64,000 nt of DNA from CAVWUA01 sp963758025 (GTDB lineage Bacteria; Planctomycetota; Planctomycetia; Isosphaerales; Isosphaeraceae), in assembly GCA_963758025.1 (NCBI GenBank), contig CAVWUA010000002.1:192162-256161 (forward strand). Direction: 5' to 3'. Below the pieces are notes generated by a model. That model had not been told where the DNA came from and made no database searches. It saw only the letters and a program-made list of their open reading frames with translations. Shown here in pieces: positions 1-9,347 of the stretch; position 1 is the first letter of the stretch, and each line of letters opens with the position of its first letter. A program made the translations under genes and the position numbers.

Positions 1-988
1 ATGGTCAACCGGGCCTTCCGGAGCCGGATCGCCATGCTGGCGGCTCCCGTGACCAGTTCGGACACGCAGCTCAGCCTGGTCGATGCCAGCGCGTTCATGA
101 ACGGCGACGTTCTGGAGCTGGCCTCGGGCGAGCGGGTCGAGTTGACGAGCGACCCGAACCCCACGACCAACGTCGTCCAGGTCCGCCGGGGCGTCGAGGG
201 ATCGACCGCCGGCACGGCCGTTTCGAACGAGATGGTGCGGTTGATCGCCAACAGCCGTACCGGCTCGGAGATCAACCAGAGCGGCATCGCCGTCCGCCCT
301 GTCGGGGTCGAGCAGTACTGCCAGACGTTCCAGCATCCGGTCCAGGTCGGCGGCTCGCTCCAGGCCTCCGCGGGCTACCAGGCTCAGCCGGGCCTGCGCA
401 CGCCGTTCGAACAGAGCAAGATGGACGCTCTGCAGAACCTCATGGACGACATGGAAGTCTCGTCGTACTACGGCCGGGGCGAGGCGCCCATGGTCGCCGG
501 CCGGCCGAAGCAGAAGGGTTTGAAGACGCTGCTGAAGACCAATAACGTCACCGCGCCGGTCAACGCCGGAGCGTTACAAGCCGACCGACCTGATCCGCGA
601 CACGCTCGAACGCTGCCGGGCCAACGGCGGCGATCCCGACGTGTTGATCGTCTCGACCAACTTCATGACCGGCCTGGCGACCTGGGGCCACGCCGCCCAG
701 CGCATCGAGGCGGGCGTGAACGTCTTCGGCACGCCGATCGACGTTTTCGAGGCCCCCTTCCTTGGTGGTATCTCGCTCATCGAAGCACCCTTGCTGAAGC
801 CCTTCAGCGCCATCTGCCTGACCTCGTCCGAGGTTCGCTTGCGAATGAAGCGGAACGAGTTCTGGAGCCCCCGCGGCTCGCGCGGTGACGCCTTCGAAGG
901 GGACTGGATCGCCGAGGGGGCCATCGAGGTGGACAACGAGAGCCATCACGCCTGGCTCGAAGGGATCACGGCGTTCTCCGCCACCTGA
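1..988 (+). CDS. Phage major capsid protein, SU10/DUF5309-like (frameshifted, probably 5'-truncated)
   Basis: The reading frame is open from base 1, so the true N-terminus probably lies outside the window. The translation has a small beta-rich segment (about residues 15-75), then a stretch typical of SU10-like major capsid proteins: a conserved QTFQHPVQVGGS region, a DMEVSSYYG helix end and a GRPKQKGLKTLL loop. The frame breaks near 574-575, where GCGTTACAAG reads as GCG-TAC-AAG if one T is removed. After that the second frame continues smoothly (PTDLIRDTLERCRANGG) to the stop at 988, including the C-terminal RMKRNEFWSPRG segment. The protein would form the HK97-fold capsid shell. Family assignment is by motif memory; a distant HK97-fold relative is the alternative. 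Confidence 0.7.
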
Positions 989-994
989 TCCTGT

Positions 995-1034
995 TGGCTG
1001 ATGGTCGACCCAGGAATGGGACGACCATCAGCCA
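995..1034. terminator. Hairpin after the capsid gene
   Basis: A perfect 13-bp inverted repeat (995-1007 with 1022-1034) encloses a 14-nt loop just after the capsid stop codon. There is no clear T-run, so it may be a processing or attenuation hairpin, or a copy of a dispersed palindrome: the same GGCTGATGG/CCATCAGCC word recurs at 21621-21683 and part of it at 27000. Confidence 0.45.
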
Positions 1035-1081
1035 TTCATCATCACGCATGAATCAATTCAAAAACAGGGGGATCGAACCAC

Positions 1082-1435
1082 GTGACGAAACCTCCCTTCC
1101 CGGGCTTTCCCGCGTTTTTGGAGATGGCCGCCGTCGAGATCGGCCGCCCCGAAGCCGCCGCCCCCGCGCGACGGATCACCACGCTCGCCGCGCTGGCCAA
1201 CCTCTGCGGTCAGGCCTCACAATCCGACGACGCGCACGTCCCTTCGATCCTGGCCAAGGCGGCGGAGTTCCGCGACCAGCTTCACGCCGCGTATCGCGCG
1301 GCCGAGCTGATGCTGGCCGATCTCCGCGACAGGCGCGGCGTCTCTCCGGTGGAGCCGCAAGGTCGGTCGAATTCCTCGACCGCCCAGAGCCGACGTGCCA
1401 GGTCGTCCGATCCCGCGTCCGACCCGACGCCTTGA
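1082..1435 (+). CDS. Hypothetical small phage protein
   Basis: A 117-residue protein starting with GTG at 1082, between the capsid gene and the connector-like gene in the same orientation. The middle (about residues 25-80) is predicted helical and Ala-rich (AALANLCGQASQ...ILAKAAEFRDQLHAAYRAAELMLADLRDRR); the C-terminal 30 residues are Ser/Arg/Pro-rich and low complexity. I recognise no family. Position suggests a minor head or scaffold-type protein, but this is only context. Confidence 0.5.
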   Translation: MTKPPFPGFPAFLEMAAVEIGRPEAAAPARRITTLAALANLCGQASQSDDAHVPSILAKAAEFRDQLHAAYRAAELMLADLRDRRGVSPVEPQGRSNSSTAQSRRARSSDPASDPTP

Positions 1436-1485
1436 GTCGAGGCACGCCGGCAAGAGCCCAACAACTCATTTCACGACGTTGCAAC

Positions 1486-2163
1486 ATGACCACAACCGTC
1501 TATGCCACTGATGAGGATATTGCCCTGCGGGCACCGGCCGACTTCACGCTTCTGTGCCCGAGGGACCAGAAGCTCGCGGCGGGCTCGGACGGAGTCTTCG
1601 ATTCCACCGATCGCTGGATGCTGCGATCGGCGACCGGAGGTTTCCTGGAACGCGGGCTGGCCCCAGGGCACGTCATCCAGTTACTCAGCCCGCTCCCGGC
1701 CTTCCGCTCCCCGGGCGAGTCCTTCGCCATCGCCGAGGTGACTGCCGATGCCATCCGACTGCGACGCAAGGGGCAATCCCCGGACATCGGGCTTCCCCCA
1801 GGTCCAGCGACGGGCCTGACCGGTGTGGAATTCCTCGTCACCACGCTCGGCCCGCAGATCGAGCTCGCGAGCTACGATCTCAACCGGCGCCTCGGCATCG
1901 ACGACCTCGGCCAGGGCCGGGACGCGAGCGACCTTTACGATCCTCGGGAACTTCGCGAGGTGATCGTGCTCACGGTCCTCCATCGTCGTTACCTGGATCT
2001 GAGCCGGGACGCGAGCGATCAACGCGACGCGATGGCCGCCAAGGCCCTGCGTCTCAAGGCGGAACTCGACGATGTACTCGGCCGACTTGCCGTCCACTGG
2101 CGGTCGAGCGGCGCGACGGCGAATTCCACGACAACACGATTCTCCACGAGAATGACTCGATAA
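1486..2163 (+). CDS. Putative phage head-tail connector protein
   Basis: A 225-residue protein. ATG 1486 is preferred over the longer upstream open frame because the family-like sequence begins there (MTTTVYATDEDIALRAPADF). The C-terminal half has a helical segment with DLYDPRELREVIVLTVLHRRYLDLS followed by a coiled stretch, similar in layout to gp6/DUF1320-type head-tail connector proteins that follow capsid genes. It sits 6 bp upstream of the next gene, which suggests co-transcription. Function is inferred from gene order and layout, not from a diagnostic motif. Confidence 0.55.
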   Translation: MTTTVYATDEDIALRAPADFTLLCPRDQKLAAGSDGVFDSTDRWMLRSATGGFLERGLAPGHVIQLLSPLPAFRSPGESFAIAEVTADAIRLRRKGQSPDIGLPPGPATGLTGVEFLVTTLGPQIELASYDLNRRLGIDDLGQGRDASDLYDPRELREVIVLTVLHRRYLDLSRDASDQRDAMAAKALRLKAELDDVLGRLAVHWRSSGATANSTTTRFSTRMTR

Positions 2164-2169
2164 TCCATC

Positions 2170-3595
2170 ATGTCATTATCCTCACAAATTACCTGGGAAG
2201 TCCGCGCCGACGGCAACGACCTCAATGGAGGCGGCTTTCGCACCGGCGCGTCGGGCACGGACTATTCCCTGCAAACCACGGCACCGTTTCCGTATAACGA
2301 TCTGGCCATCGATCCGGTCACGGCCACCAATGTCTCCAGCGCGGCGATTCCATTCACCTCGACCCATGTCGGCAACATCCTGAACATCACCGGCGGCACG
2401 GGCTTCACAACGGGCCGTTATGAAGTGATTTCCGTCGCGAATAACATCGCGACGCTCGATCGCGCCGCCGGTACGATCGGCTCCACCGGCGGCGCGGGGC
2501 GCCTCGGCGGCTCTCTGGCCACTCCCGGCATGGCCGCGGGCGTGAAGGTCGCCGGTAACGACGTCTTCATCAAGGCGGGCACATACACCATCACGTCCAG
2601 CGCGCCGAACGTCTCGGGCGGCATCGTGAACGAAGTCACTGGCGGCATCGATTCCTCGAATTGCTCGGCGTGGATCGGTTACGACACGACACGCACGCGT
2701 TGGAACAACGACGCGAACCGTCCCCGCCTCGTACTCTCCACGGGATTGACCGGCGTGACGGTCTTCACCCAGGCTGGCTCCGCATCGTACCTTCTCATCC
2801 GAAACTTCTGGATCGACTGCGCGAATCAATCGGGGACGACGGCAATCCTCACGCTGGCCGGTAATGCCGCGACCCTGATCGAGAACTGCCGGGCCTCGAA
2901 TTTCACGTCGTACGGGTTCTGGATCGGAAGCTTCGGCACCGTGGCGCGTGTCGCGGTGTTATGCGAACTTCGCGTCAGCGAACACCGCGTTTAAGGGGAG
3001 CAGCAACAGCTACTTCTACCGGTGTTTCGCCGTCCTCTCGAGTAACACAGGTACTGGGTTCGGACTGGACTCCGGCGCGGTGGCCGTCGGCTGCATCAGT
3101 CAAGGCGGCAATGACGGATTCGACATGAGTACGTCCACCGGGATCGTCACCGCATGCGTGGCCTATGGGGCGGCGCGATACGGCTTTTCCTGCTCCGGAT
3201 CGTCCAGCAACGTGCTCCTGGTCAACTGCATTGCCTACGGAAGTGGGAGCTACGGCTACACTCTCTCCGCTGGATATGACACGACGGTATTGATGAACTG
3301 CGCCGGCGGCAATAACACGTCGGGCAACTTCAATCCCACGCAATCGCCGTTCTTCCAGAACTTTCTTGTGCTGACCGCGAATCCGTTCGTCAACGCGGGA
3401 AGCGGCGACTTCTCGCTCAACAATCTCCCGACGGGCGGCGGCCTGCTCCGAGGCGTCGCCTACCCGAATTCGATGCCGGGAGGCACGACCAGCAATTACG
3501 CCGACGTGGGGGCCGTCCAGCATCAGGAGGCTTCGGCAAGCCGAGGCCCCTCCATTGGATCTCAACGAATCAAACCCGCGCGGAGGTCGGCATGA
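2170..3595 (+). CDS. Right-handed beta-helix phage protein (frameshifted)
   Basis: Two overlapping frames make one protein of about 475 residues. The first (2170 to about 2950) opens with WEVRADGNDLNGGGF, a form often seen at the start of phage and planctomycete parallel beta-helix proteins. The second (about 2948-3595) carries repeated short beta-strand turns with Cys, Asn and Gly (GCISQGGNDGF, ACVAYGAARYGF, NCIAYGSGSYGY), the pattern of a pectate-lyase-like solenoid. The junction at 2945-2960 fits one inserted base. The C-terminus ends in the ADVGAVQH motif common at the ends of such helices. Probable role: tail or capsid decoration, or glycan binding. The stop overlaps the next ATG by 4 bp. 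Confidence 0.65.
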
Positions 3596-4233
3596 GCAGC
3601 ACCCTACCTGGCGACACGATCTGGGAAGAGTTCACCACGGAGAACGCTTCGGGGGCCGCGACCAACGCGGACGTACTCCCGATCGCCACACTGATCCGAA
3701 ACGGAACGGACACGCCGGTTTCCCTGAGCGTCTCGAATGTCGATGCGGGGCGTTACCTGGTGACCGGAATGATTCCCTCGAATTACAACGCCGGGGATCG
3801 CATTCAGATCCTGATCTCGGCAATTATTGGAAGTGTTACTTCAAAGGGGATTCTTTCTCTTGGCGCCCTCGATTCCAAACGAATCGGTGACCTGAACGAC
3901 TCCAGCCCAGCGCCGACAGCTTCGGATAACGCGATGGCCACGGCGACGGCGATCCTCGCCACCCCGGGGAACCGACTCGCAACCGATGCGGCGGGGCGGG
4001 TGACAGCGGGTGTCGTCGCGGACAAGACCGGCTACCAACTCGACCTGACTCAACCGGTGCCAACGACCAACACCGACAACTCGACGGGCGACTGCCTCAA
4101 CGCCGCACGGGCCCAAGGCTTCGGCAAGTGGGTTAAATCAGACGACATCCTGACTCTTTTCGCCCCCGATGGTACGACCGTCGTGCGAACGTTTCAGTTG
4201 AATGACGCTCTGGCCCCAACGATGAGAAGTTAA
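3592..4233 (+). CDS. Phage tail-associated protein with DKTGY motif
   Basis: A 213-residue protein overlapping the upstream gene by 4 bp. Residues about 1-85 form a beta-rich domain (PGDTIWEEFTTENASGAATNAD, then SVSNVDAGRYLVTG), like the N-terminal modules of tail-fibre or baseplate-associated proteins. A linker leads to VTAGVVADKTGYQL, related to the repeated DKSGYSL motif in the gene at 7119-8039. The C-terminus, LTLFAPDGTTVVRTFQLND, resembles short phage tail-fibre ends. The exact role is unknown; the module is inferred from the shared motif and location. Confidence 0.5.
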   Translation: MSSTLPGDTIWEEFTTENASGAATNADVLPIATLIRNGTDTPVSLSVSNVDAGRYLVTGMIPSNYNAGDRIQILISAIIGSVTSKGILSLGALDSKRIGDLNDSSPAPTASDNAMATATAILATPGNRLATDAAGRVTAGVVADKTGYQLDLTQPVPTTNTDNSTGDCLNAARAQGFGKWVKSDDILTLFAPDGTTVVRTFQLNDALAPTMRS

Positions 4234-4236
4234 TTC

Positions 4237-4392
4237 ATGAGCAATCTGATTATTCAGGGCTATGGCGCGAAGGCCAAGCCATTGACTCAAGGATACGGTA
4301 CGCCAACGACCGTCATCAACAAACCGTTGAAATGGTATCCGGGCCTGATCAAGCCTCAGGTCCGCTCCTCTCGTCCTTTTCGAGGAAAATGA
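4237..4392 (+). CDS. 51-residue phage protein with QGYG repeats
   Basis: A small frame starts at ATG 4237, three bases after the upstream stop, and ends at 4392, three bases before the next ATG. The product begins MSNLIIQGYGAKAKPLTQGYG, with two QGYG motifs 11 residues apart, and ends with a basic tail (RSSRPFRGK). Tight packing between two phage genes and the internal repeat support it as real. Function unknown. Confidence 0.55.
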   Translation: MSNLIIQGYGAKAKPLTQGYGTPTTVINKPLKWYPGLIKPQVRSSRPFRGK

Positions 4393-4395
4393 ATC

Positions 4396-6648
4396 ATGGG
4401 TGCCGCGATTGGAAGTGTTCCCGTCGTCAATTCCAAAGGCTCGTTGTGGTACGACGTCTGGGATTGGGGAGGGCGACCGGGGGACACGAATGGAATCGAT
4501 CAAGTTCTGGAGACGATTCGTGCCGATATTCTTGCCCACAACAAAACACCCGGCAAATCAACTCCGGCAATTATTTACTTTCGAGACAGCCCTGACCCGT
4601 GGTATGTCACACGTCCCTTTTTCGTCGATATGGACGATGTGGAAATCCAAGGTGCCAGCCCGCGATCGACTCGGCTCGAAACCACGGGACTGACTGTCGC
4701 ACCTCCGCTGATCTTCGGCGTGGCGCGGCAACCGGCACTAAAAGGCATCAATGCCTCGCTACGTCCGGACAACTGGGTGGATCTTTACGGCGTGCTTGAC
4801 ACGACAGCGGCTTCGGCGCCGGGTCAGCGCTGGGGTTTGCACACGCGCGATAATGCCTACATGACATTCATGGCCAGCCCGCTCTCTATTGGCTTGCCGA
4901 CCACGGGCTGGAAAACCGTGAGCAAGTTGACCATCGATTTTTGCATCGATCCTGGCGATGGCAAAGCGATTGCGGACGGCTTCATTCTCGGCATGAACCG
5001 CGACGCCGCCGCTCGAGCACATCCGTGGTCGATCCGGACATATTTCGGGTCTTACGATCTCCGACTCGCCGTTCGGGAGAATGGCGATGTGAACACACCG
5101 ATCATCGATTGTCTCTACCGCATCCCTGCCGCGCTCGGGAAACAGCACGTCTCCATTCAGATTGACCTGACGGGAAATTCGTCGCCGGTCCAAGCGTGGG
5201 TCAACAACAAGGAGGTCAAGGTCAATAGTGGCGGTTCGGTGCTCACTGGATTGAAGAATCCACAGTTTATTTACAATGAATTCTCTCCGTTCAACATGGG
5301 CCACGATGGTGTGTTCTCTCGCTATACCCACGCCGGAACAAACCTAGGTTTCTATGGACTTCGTCTTTCATCGGAGCTGCGCTGGGCAAGTGACGGCTCG
5401 GGTAATCAAATCGATCGCTGGACGAGCTCGAGCACGATCACCGATTACGACCGCTACTTCAACCTGTCAGCTCTGATCAACGGCCAGAAAAATCTCATCG
5501 GATTTCTACGGCTGCTCGATCCGCCGCTGGGGTCCAGCGGGTGCGTGGCGGACGGGAAGCTGATCACCGTGCAGAGTGGCCCGCCAGGCGGGGAGCAGCG
5601 TACACCAGGATTATTCCTCGAATCCGCGCCAATGTTTTATCCCTTCGCTCGGAATGCCGTGCGGCGCATGTCGGTGGCATCTCGCGGAGTGTATAGCCAA
5701 GCGATCGCCGTGGGGAGCATCTACTACATCGAGTTCACTGACATCCGAGCGGAGGGTGGCTCCCACGGAATTGGCTCGATTCCGTTCAATGCCAACTACA
5801 CGATCACTGCGAAGAACTGCTACTTCTCGGGATTCGACTCCGGGTATTTCGGTTACAGCCAGATTCTAATCATGGATAATGCGGTGTTCGCGCCAAGCCA
5901 CGCGCCGACGTTCGTCCGGATGCACTCGTCGGTCTCGACCCTCTCAAACCTGATTTTTGGCTCCAATTATTACACCGAAAATTCGCTCAAGTTTCATGAC
6001 TGCGGCTCCAGTAGCTACGGTGGCGTCATCACGCTGAATAATATCAACGCGGACTCCGAGTCCGGCGACGGACCAACGGAAGCCTGCATCTATTGCGAGA
6101 ACCATGCCGCCGCGCCGACGCAGCTCGACATCCGGAATCTGACGGTTGGCGTCATGGCCGATAGCGCCGCGGTCGTCAAGCTTGTGGGAAAACGGCAGTT
6201 TCCGGACGTCGGTTACAATTACTACCGTGCGGCGATGAAGCTCGACGGGATGCAGATGTTCGGCAAAAATCACCGAGCCTGCGTGCTTGCCGACAGCCCG
6301 ATCTGGCATGGTGATATCAAGAACCTCACCTATGTCGGATACGATGACAGCCAGGATACCGTCCCCGCGGTCGGCTACACGACACCCGACAACCGCGGAT
6401 CACTAATCTCGCATCACACTCACTACTCGCAGCCACCCCGCAACGGGACCTGGATCGCCGGATCGCACATGATCGAAGTGCGAAATCCGGCAAACGGCCA
6501 CTATTACACTCTGCGATGTGCGCAAACCGGAGAATACGGCACGTCCACTCCCCCCTTGTGGATCGGTTGCGATCGGCAAGAACTCGTGGAGGAGTCAATG
6601 GCAAATTACATTCTCGATCACTGCTATATCTCAGCCACTCTCAACTAA
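4396..6648 (+). CDS. Tailspike-like protein: beta-helix with an internal lectin-like domain
   Basis: A 750-residue protein. The N-terminus (about 1-110) has the pectate-lyase-like entry of tailspikes (PGDTNGIDQVLETIRADI, IIYFRDSPDPWYVTRPFFVDMDDVEIQG). A concanavalin-A-like jelly-roll region follows at about 115-330 (WVDLYGVLDTTAA, FCIDPGDGKAIADGFILG, HVSIQIDLTGNSSPVQAWVNN). The C-terminal 400 residues return to a beta-helix pattern. The layout fits a phage receptor-binding or depolymerase spike. Base composition is visibly less GC-rich than the flanking chromosome, consistent with phage origin. Whether it is catalytic cannot be told from sequence. Confidence 0.65.
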   Translation: MGAAIGSVPVVNSKGSLWYDVWDWGGRPGDTNGIDQVLETIRADILAHNKTPGKSTPAIIYFRDSPDPWYVTRPFFVDMDDVEIQGASPRSTRLETTGLTVAPPLIFGVARQPALKGINASLRPDNWVDLYGVLDTTAASAPGQRWGLHTRDNAYMTFMASPLSIGLPTTGWKTVSKLTIDFCIDPGDGKAIADGFILGMNRDAAARAHPWSIRTYFGSYDLRLAVRENGDVNTPIIDCLYRIPAALGKQHVSIQIDLTGNSSPVQAWVNNKEVKVNSGGSVLTGLKNPQFIYNEFSPFNMGHDGVFSRYTHAGTNLGFYGLRLSSELRWASDGSGNQIDRWTSSSTITDYDRYFNLSALINGQKNLIGFLRLLDPPLGSSGCVADGKLITVQSGPPGGEQRTPGLFLESAPMFYPFARNAVRRMSVASRGVYSQAIAVGSIYYIEFTDIRAEGGSHGIGSIPFNANYTITAKNCYFSGFDSGYFGYSQILIMDNAVFAPSHAPTFVRMHSSVSTLSNLIFGSNYYTENSLKFHDCGSSSYGGVITLNNINADSESGDGPTEACIYCENHAAAPTQLDIRNLTVGVMADSAAVVKLVGKRQFPDVGYNYYRAAMKLDGMQMFGKNHRACVLADSPIWHGDIKNLTYVGYDDSQDTVPAVGYTTPDNRGSLISHHTHYSQPPRNGTWIAGSHMIEVRNPANGHYYTLRCAQTGEYGTSTPPLWIGCDRQELVEESMANYILDHCYISATLN

Positions 6649-6690
6649 TTTAACTTACACGATTAATCGACTTATTTTTTAGGTGATGTA

Positions 6691-7101
6691 ATGCCCGCGA
6701 TCTCTGGTTTTTTCACGGACTATCAGCACACGGCCTGGCTGAATCAGCTCTTTGCTAAAGCTTCCTACACAGTTCCGACTCAATTATACATCGGACTCTC
6801 GATGACTCGCGCCTCGCGTATCGGCAGCTACTCGGAGCCAACAGGAGGCGGCTATGCTCGGGTCGCCCTGAACCCATCCTTATGGGCGACCGCGAGCAAC
6901 GGCTCGATCAGCAATGTCTCGCCCATCACGTTCCCGGCGTCCACAGGGGACTGGGGAACGGTGAAATCGATGTTTCTGACTGATGCACCGATTGGAGGCG
7001 GAATCATCGCGATGGCCGACCTGACCGCCCCGGTCACGGTCGCCAATGGTGACTCTCCCAAGACGTTCGCCCCTGGGTCCATTCTGATCTCACGCTCTTA
7101 A
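6691..7101 (+). CDS. Phage tail fibre-like protein (Gp80-type)
   Basis: A 136-residue protein with AGGTGATG eight bases upstream of the ATG. The pattern LYIGLSMTRAS..., EPTGGGYARVAL, W...SNGSISNVSPITFPAST and WGTVKSMFLTDAPIGGGIIAMADL is a hallmark I know from a family of small phage tail-tip/fibre proteins often placed among baseplate genes. The full expected length is present. Supports the tail identity of the surrounding module. Confidence 0.65.
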   Translation: MPAISGFFTDYQHTAWLNQLFAKASYTVPTQLYIGLSMTRASRIGSYSEPTGGGYARVALNPSLWATASNGSISNVSPITFPASTGDWGTVKSMFLTDAPIGGGIIAMADLTAPVTVANGDSPKTFAPGSILISRS

Positions 7102-7118
7102 GTATTAGGATCTATCTT

Positions 7119-8039
7119 ATGGCTCTCCGAGTCAGATTTCAATACATGAGTAGTGCGTCGCTCGGTTATTCGATCGAACGCCTGACCGATGGGATGCGTT
7201 ACGACTTTTCTGATGGAACGTTCAAGTCCGCTCCGGCCACCGGAGTCAGCCCACTGACCCCGGAATCGGGCGACTTTCTCGGACGTTATTCCGCGACCCT
7301 GGCATCCACTCCCGTGGCGCAATTCTCCAACGGCGACTATGCGGTTGGCATTCATAACACATCGAATGCGAACCAATTAGTCGGCCTTCTGAACGCCACG
7401 CTCTACAACGGTGACGACGCTCCCGTCTTCCCCTCAGGTAGCGGCGGTGGCAGTTCCGATCCCTGGAGCACCACTCTGCCCGGGTCTTATGCTCCTGGTA
7501 CAGCGGGGTACATCCTCGGTCAAAACCTTGATGCCCGCGTATCCTCGCGCTCCACGTATAGCGGAGGTCCCGTCGCCAGTGTCATCGCCCCGGTCACCGT
7601 CGGCACCGTCAACGACAAGAGCGGGTATTCGCTCAGCCAGGCCTTCCCGGCGAATTTCGCCGCCTTGACCATCTCGCCCACAGGCGCCGTCACCGTCGGC
7701 ACCGTCAACGACAAGAGCGGGTATTCGCTCAGCCAGGCCTTCCCGGCGAATTTCGCCGCCTTGACCATCTCGCCCACAGGCGCCGTCACCGTCGGCACCG
7801 TCAATGACAAGAGCGGGTATTCGCTCACTGCGTCGGGCCTCGACGCGATTCCTGTCGAGAGCGGTGTCAACGTCCGGCAAGCACTCTCTCCGATCCTCGC
7901 CGCCGCCGCCGGGGCCATCAACGGTGCCGGAACCGGCACCATCATCATCCAGGGTGGTAACGTCTCCACGACCCGGATCACGGCGACCACCGATTCCGCC
8001 GGGAATCGGTCCACCGTGCTCCTGTCGTTGCCAACGTAA
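7119..8039 (+). CDS. Phage tail protein with 32-residue DKSGYSL repeats
   Basis: A 306-residue protein with AGGA seven bases before the ATG. The N-terminal domain (1-105) contains a beta-rich module (GYSIERLTDGMRYDFSDGTF). Residues about 159-245 hold two identical and one partial copy of a 32-residue repeat starting VTVGTVNDKSGYSLSQ. The C-terminus (VRQALSPILAAAAGAINGAGTGT...TRITATTDSAGNRS) resembles ends of phage tail proteins that carry similar KTGYSL motifs. Repeat number is likely to vary between strains by recombination. The exact virion role is unknown. Confidence 0.55.
   Translation: MALRVRFQYMSSASLGYSIERLTDGMRYDFSDGTFKSAPATGVSPLTPESGDFLGRYSATLASTPVAQFSNGDYAVGIHNTSNANQLVGLLNATLYNGDDAPVFPSGSGGGSSDPWSTTLPGSYAPGTAGYILGQNLDARVSSRSTYSGGPVASVIAPVTVGTVNDKSGYSLSQAFPANFAALTISPTGAVTVGTVNDKSGYSLSQAFPANFAALTISPTGAVTVGTVNDKSGYSLTASGLDAIPVESGVNVRQALSPILAAAAGAINGAGTGTIIIQGGNVSTTRITATTDSAGNRSTVLLSLPT
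7593..7830 (+). repeat. 96-bp tandem repeat inside the tail gene
   Basis: Units start at 7593, 7689 and 7785. The first two are the same 96 bases over their whole length; the third is identical for about 45 bases apart from one silent C/T change, then diverges. The period is a multiple of three, so copy-number change keeps the reading frame. Confidence 0.9.
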
Positions 8040-8057
8040 GTAACGGGAGACCATCTT

Positions 8058-8603
8058 TTGTATGCCGACAATTATTTTCCTATAACCTACTTTCCCTCGG
8101 ATTATTTCGTCGCGCCCGGCACCACGCCGGGCGCGGCCGATCCGACGACCTCAGGCCAGTTCCGCGACGGCGATGTTTACGATTTCATCCAGGCCGCGCT
8201 GGTCAATACGGGTGAATTCGCCAGCGTTGCCTTTGGCCTCGATCCCAATCAGGTGGCAGTCGGCGCAGATGGCCTTCCGATGATCGTACTCACTCCCATT
8301 GCCTGGCACGAAGTCGATGATTCCGAACCCAGAACCCGGGTCCGACACGTCTCGTACAGGCTCTCCCTGGTCGTGAGGCATGAGAACCCGTATGTTCGGT
8401 TCCTGAATCTCGACCGCCTGGCCTGTGTTGTACAAAACCTGCTGGATAGTTCCGACCTGGGAGGGATGTGCCTTGCCTCGCTGACCCGGCTCAGCAACGG
8501 CCGTCAGGATTCCGAGGCCGTCTCACCCGAGGGACTCGCCGTTCTTAGCGGGGAGTTCGCTTACGTCGTCTCCGACGTCTCCCAGCGAAGTGTTTCTCTT
8601 TGA
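8058..8603 (+). CDS. Putative phage minor tail protein
   Basis: A 181-residue protein starting with TTG at 8058; no ATG lies near and the sequence reads sensibly from the TTG (MYADNYFPITYFPSDYF). The C-terminal two thirds resemble tail-completion/terminator-type proteins: VYDFIQAALVNTGEFASVAFGL, WHEVDDSEPRTRVRHVSYRLSLVV, then LAVLSGEFAYVVSD. The YFPITYFPSDYF start recurs in small phage proteins of this kind. Function is inferred from position and overall pattern only. Confidence 0.5.
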   Translation: MYADNYFPITYFPSDYFVAPGTTPGAADPTTSGQFRDGDVYDFIQAALVNTGEFASVAFGLDPNQVAVGADGLPMIVLTPIAWHEVDDSEPRTRVRHVSYRLSLVVRHENPYVRFLNLDRLACVVQNLLDSSDLGGMCLASLTRLSNGRQDSEAVSPEGLAVLSGEFAYVVSDVSQRSVSL

Positions 8604-8614
8604 TTTAGTAGAAA

Positions 8615-8830
8615 ATGAACATAATCAAGATCGGCCAAATCTATATCAATATGGAGCGGGTGACCTCCATTCGGGACCTTTCCAGCAAAGGGACCGATAA
8701 CACGATCACACAGGGACTCTTTCGCGTTTATTTCACGAGCGACGATTACATCGAGTTCTCATCGCATTCCACGGAATTCCGTGACTGGCTTGCCGGCATC
8801 ACCACGGATCTTCCCACCCCGGTCAGCTAA
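8615..8830 (+). CDS. Hypothetical small phage protein
   Basis: A 71-residue protein, 11 bp after the preceding phage gene. It is beta-rich (IIKIGQIYINMERVTSIRDL, LFRVYFTSDDYIEFSSHS) and ends FRDWLAGI, like a small PH-like or CdiI-like fold, but no family is certain. It is the last gene with phage-like composition; the next gene is chromosomal and on the other strand, so the prophage module appears to end near 8830. No attachment site was recognised there. Confidence 0.5.
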   Translation: MNIIKIGQIYINMERVTSIRDLSSKGTDNTITQGLFRVYFTSDDYIEFSSHSTEFRDWLAGITTDLPTPVS

Positions 8831-8921
8831 CGAGCCTCATCACGCCGCTCCGCGGGTCGCATTCCTCAAGGCTGCCGGGAGAGGAGGACGTCGCTCCCGA
8901 GGAACGAACGTCCGATTGGAA

Positions 8922-9152
8922 TCAGGAGGCATCCACTCTGGCTTCACCCGACCGAACGCATTCCAGCTCATTTATCGACGAACAGCCGGGAGGCAACTCC
9001 GCCTCTTCGATCAGCATGTTCGGAATTTCGTTCGAGATCGTGAAGCGAGGACCGCAACGGGTGCAGATCAAAACGTCTCCTTCCCGGCGCAGGGGGGCCT
9101 TTCCCATCGGGCAGACCAGCAATTCGAGCAGCTTTTCGTTGAGCATCGACAT
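8922..9152 (-). CDS. Trm112/YcaR-like small zinc-ribbon protein
   Basis: A 76-residue protein reading MSMLNEKLLELLVCPMGKAP...LICTRCGPRFTISNEIPNML. This is the Trm112/UPF0434 pattern: a first cysteine in LVCP, a CxxC in ICTRC, and the INxxPxML ending of the core. One of the two cysteines of the first knuckle is replaced (CPMGK rather than CPxCK), as in many bacterial members. ATG 9152 is chosen over the longer frame because AGGGAGA lies five bases upstream. Bacterial relatives are small chaperone-like proteins; the methyltransferase partner is unknown here. Confidence 0.8.
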   Translation of the reverse strand: MSMLNEKLLELLVCPMGKAPLRREGDVLICTRCGPRFTISNEIPNMLIEEAELPPGCSSINELECVRSGEARVDAS

Positions 9153-9347
9153 GAATCTCCCTGGAAATGCCGGCCTGGATGTGTTTGTCAAAACCCAGTC
9201 TCGGCGGGTCCGAGGCCATTATGGTTCAGGGCTAGGTCCGTTGGAAGGCGAAATTATCGTGAACGACGCGTACCTTGCCCTGACCTCACCAAGTGCCTAT
9301 AACTGACGTTTCCGAAGGTTTCTGGTTCCCGCGAAACGAGAATATGT

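Noticed and set aside
8831..8921. Prophage attachment site at the end of the phage module
   Set aside because: No tRNA end, integrase or direct repeat was visible; the other prophage end is outside the window.
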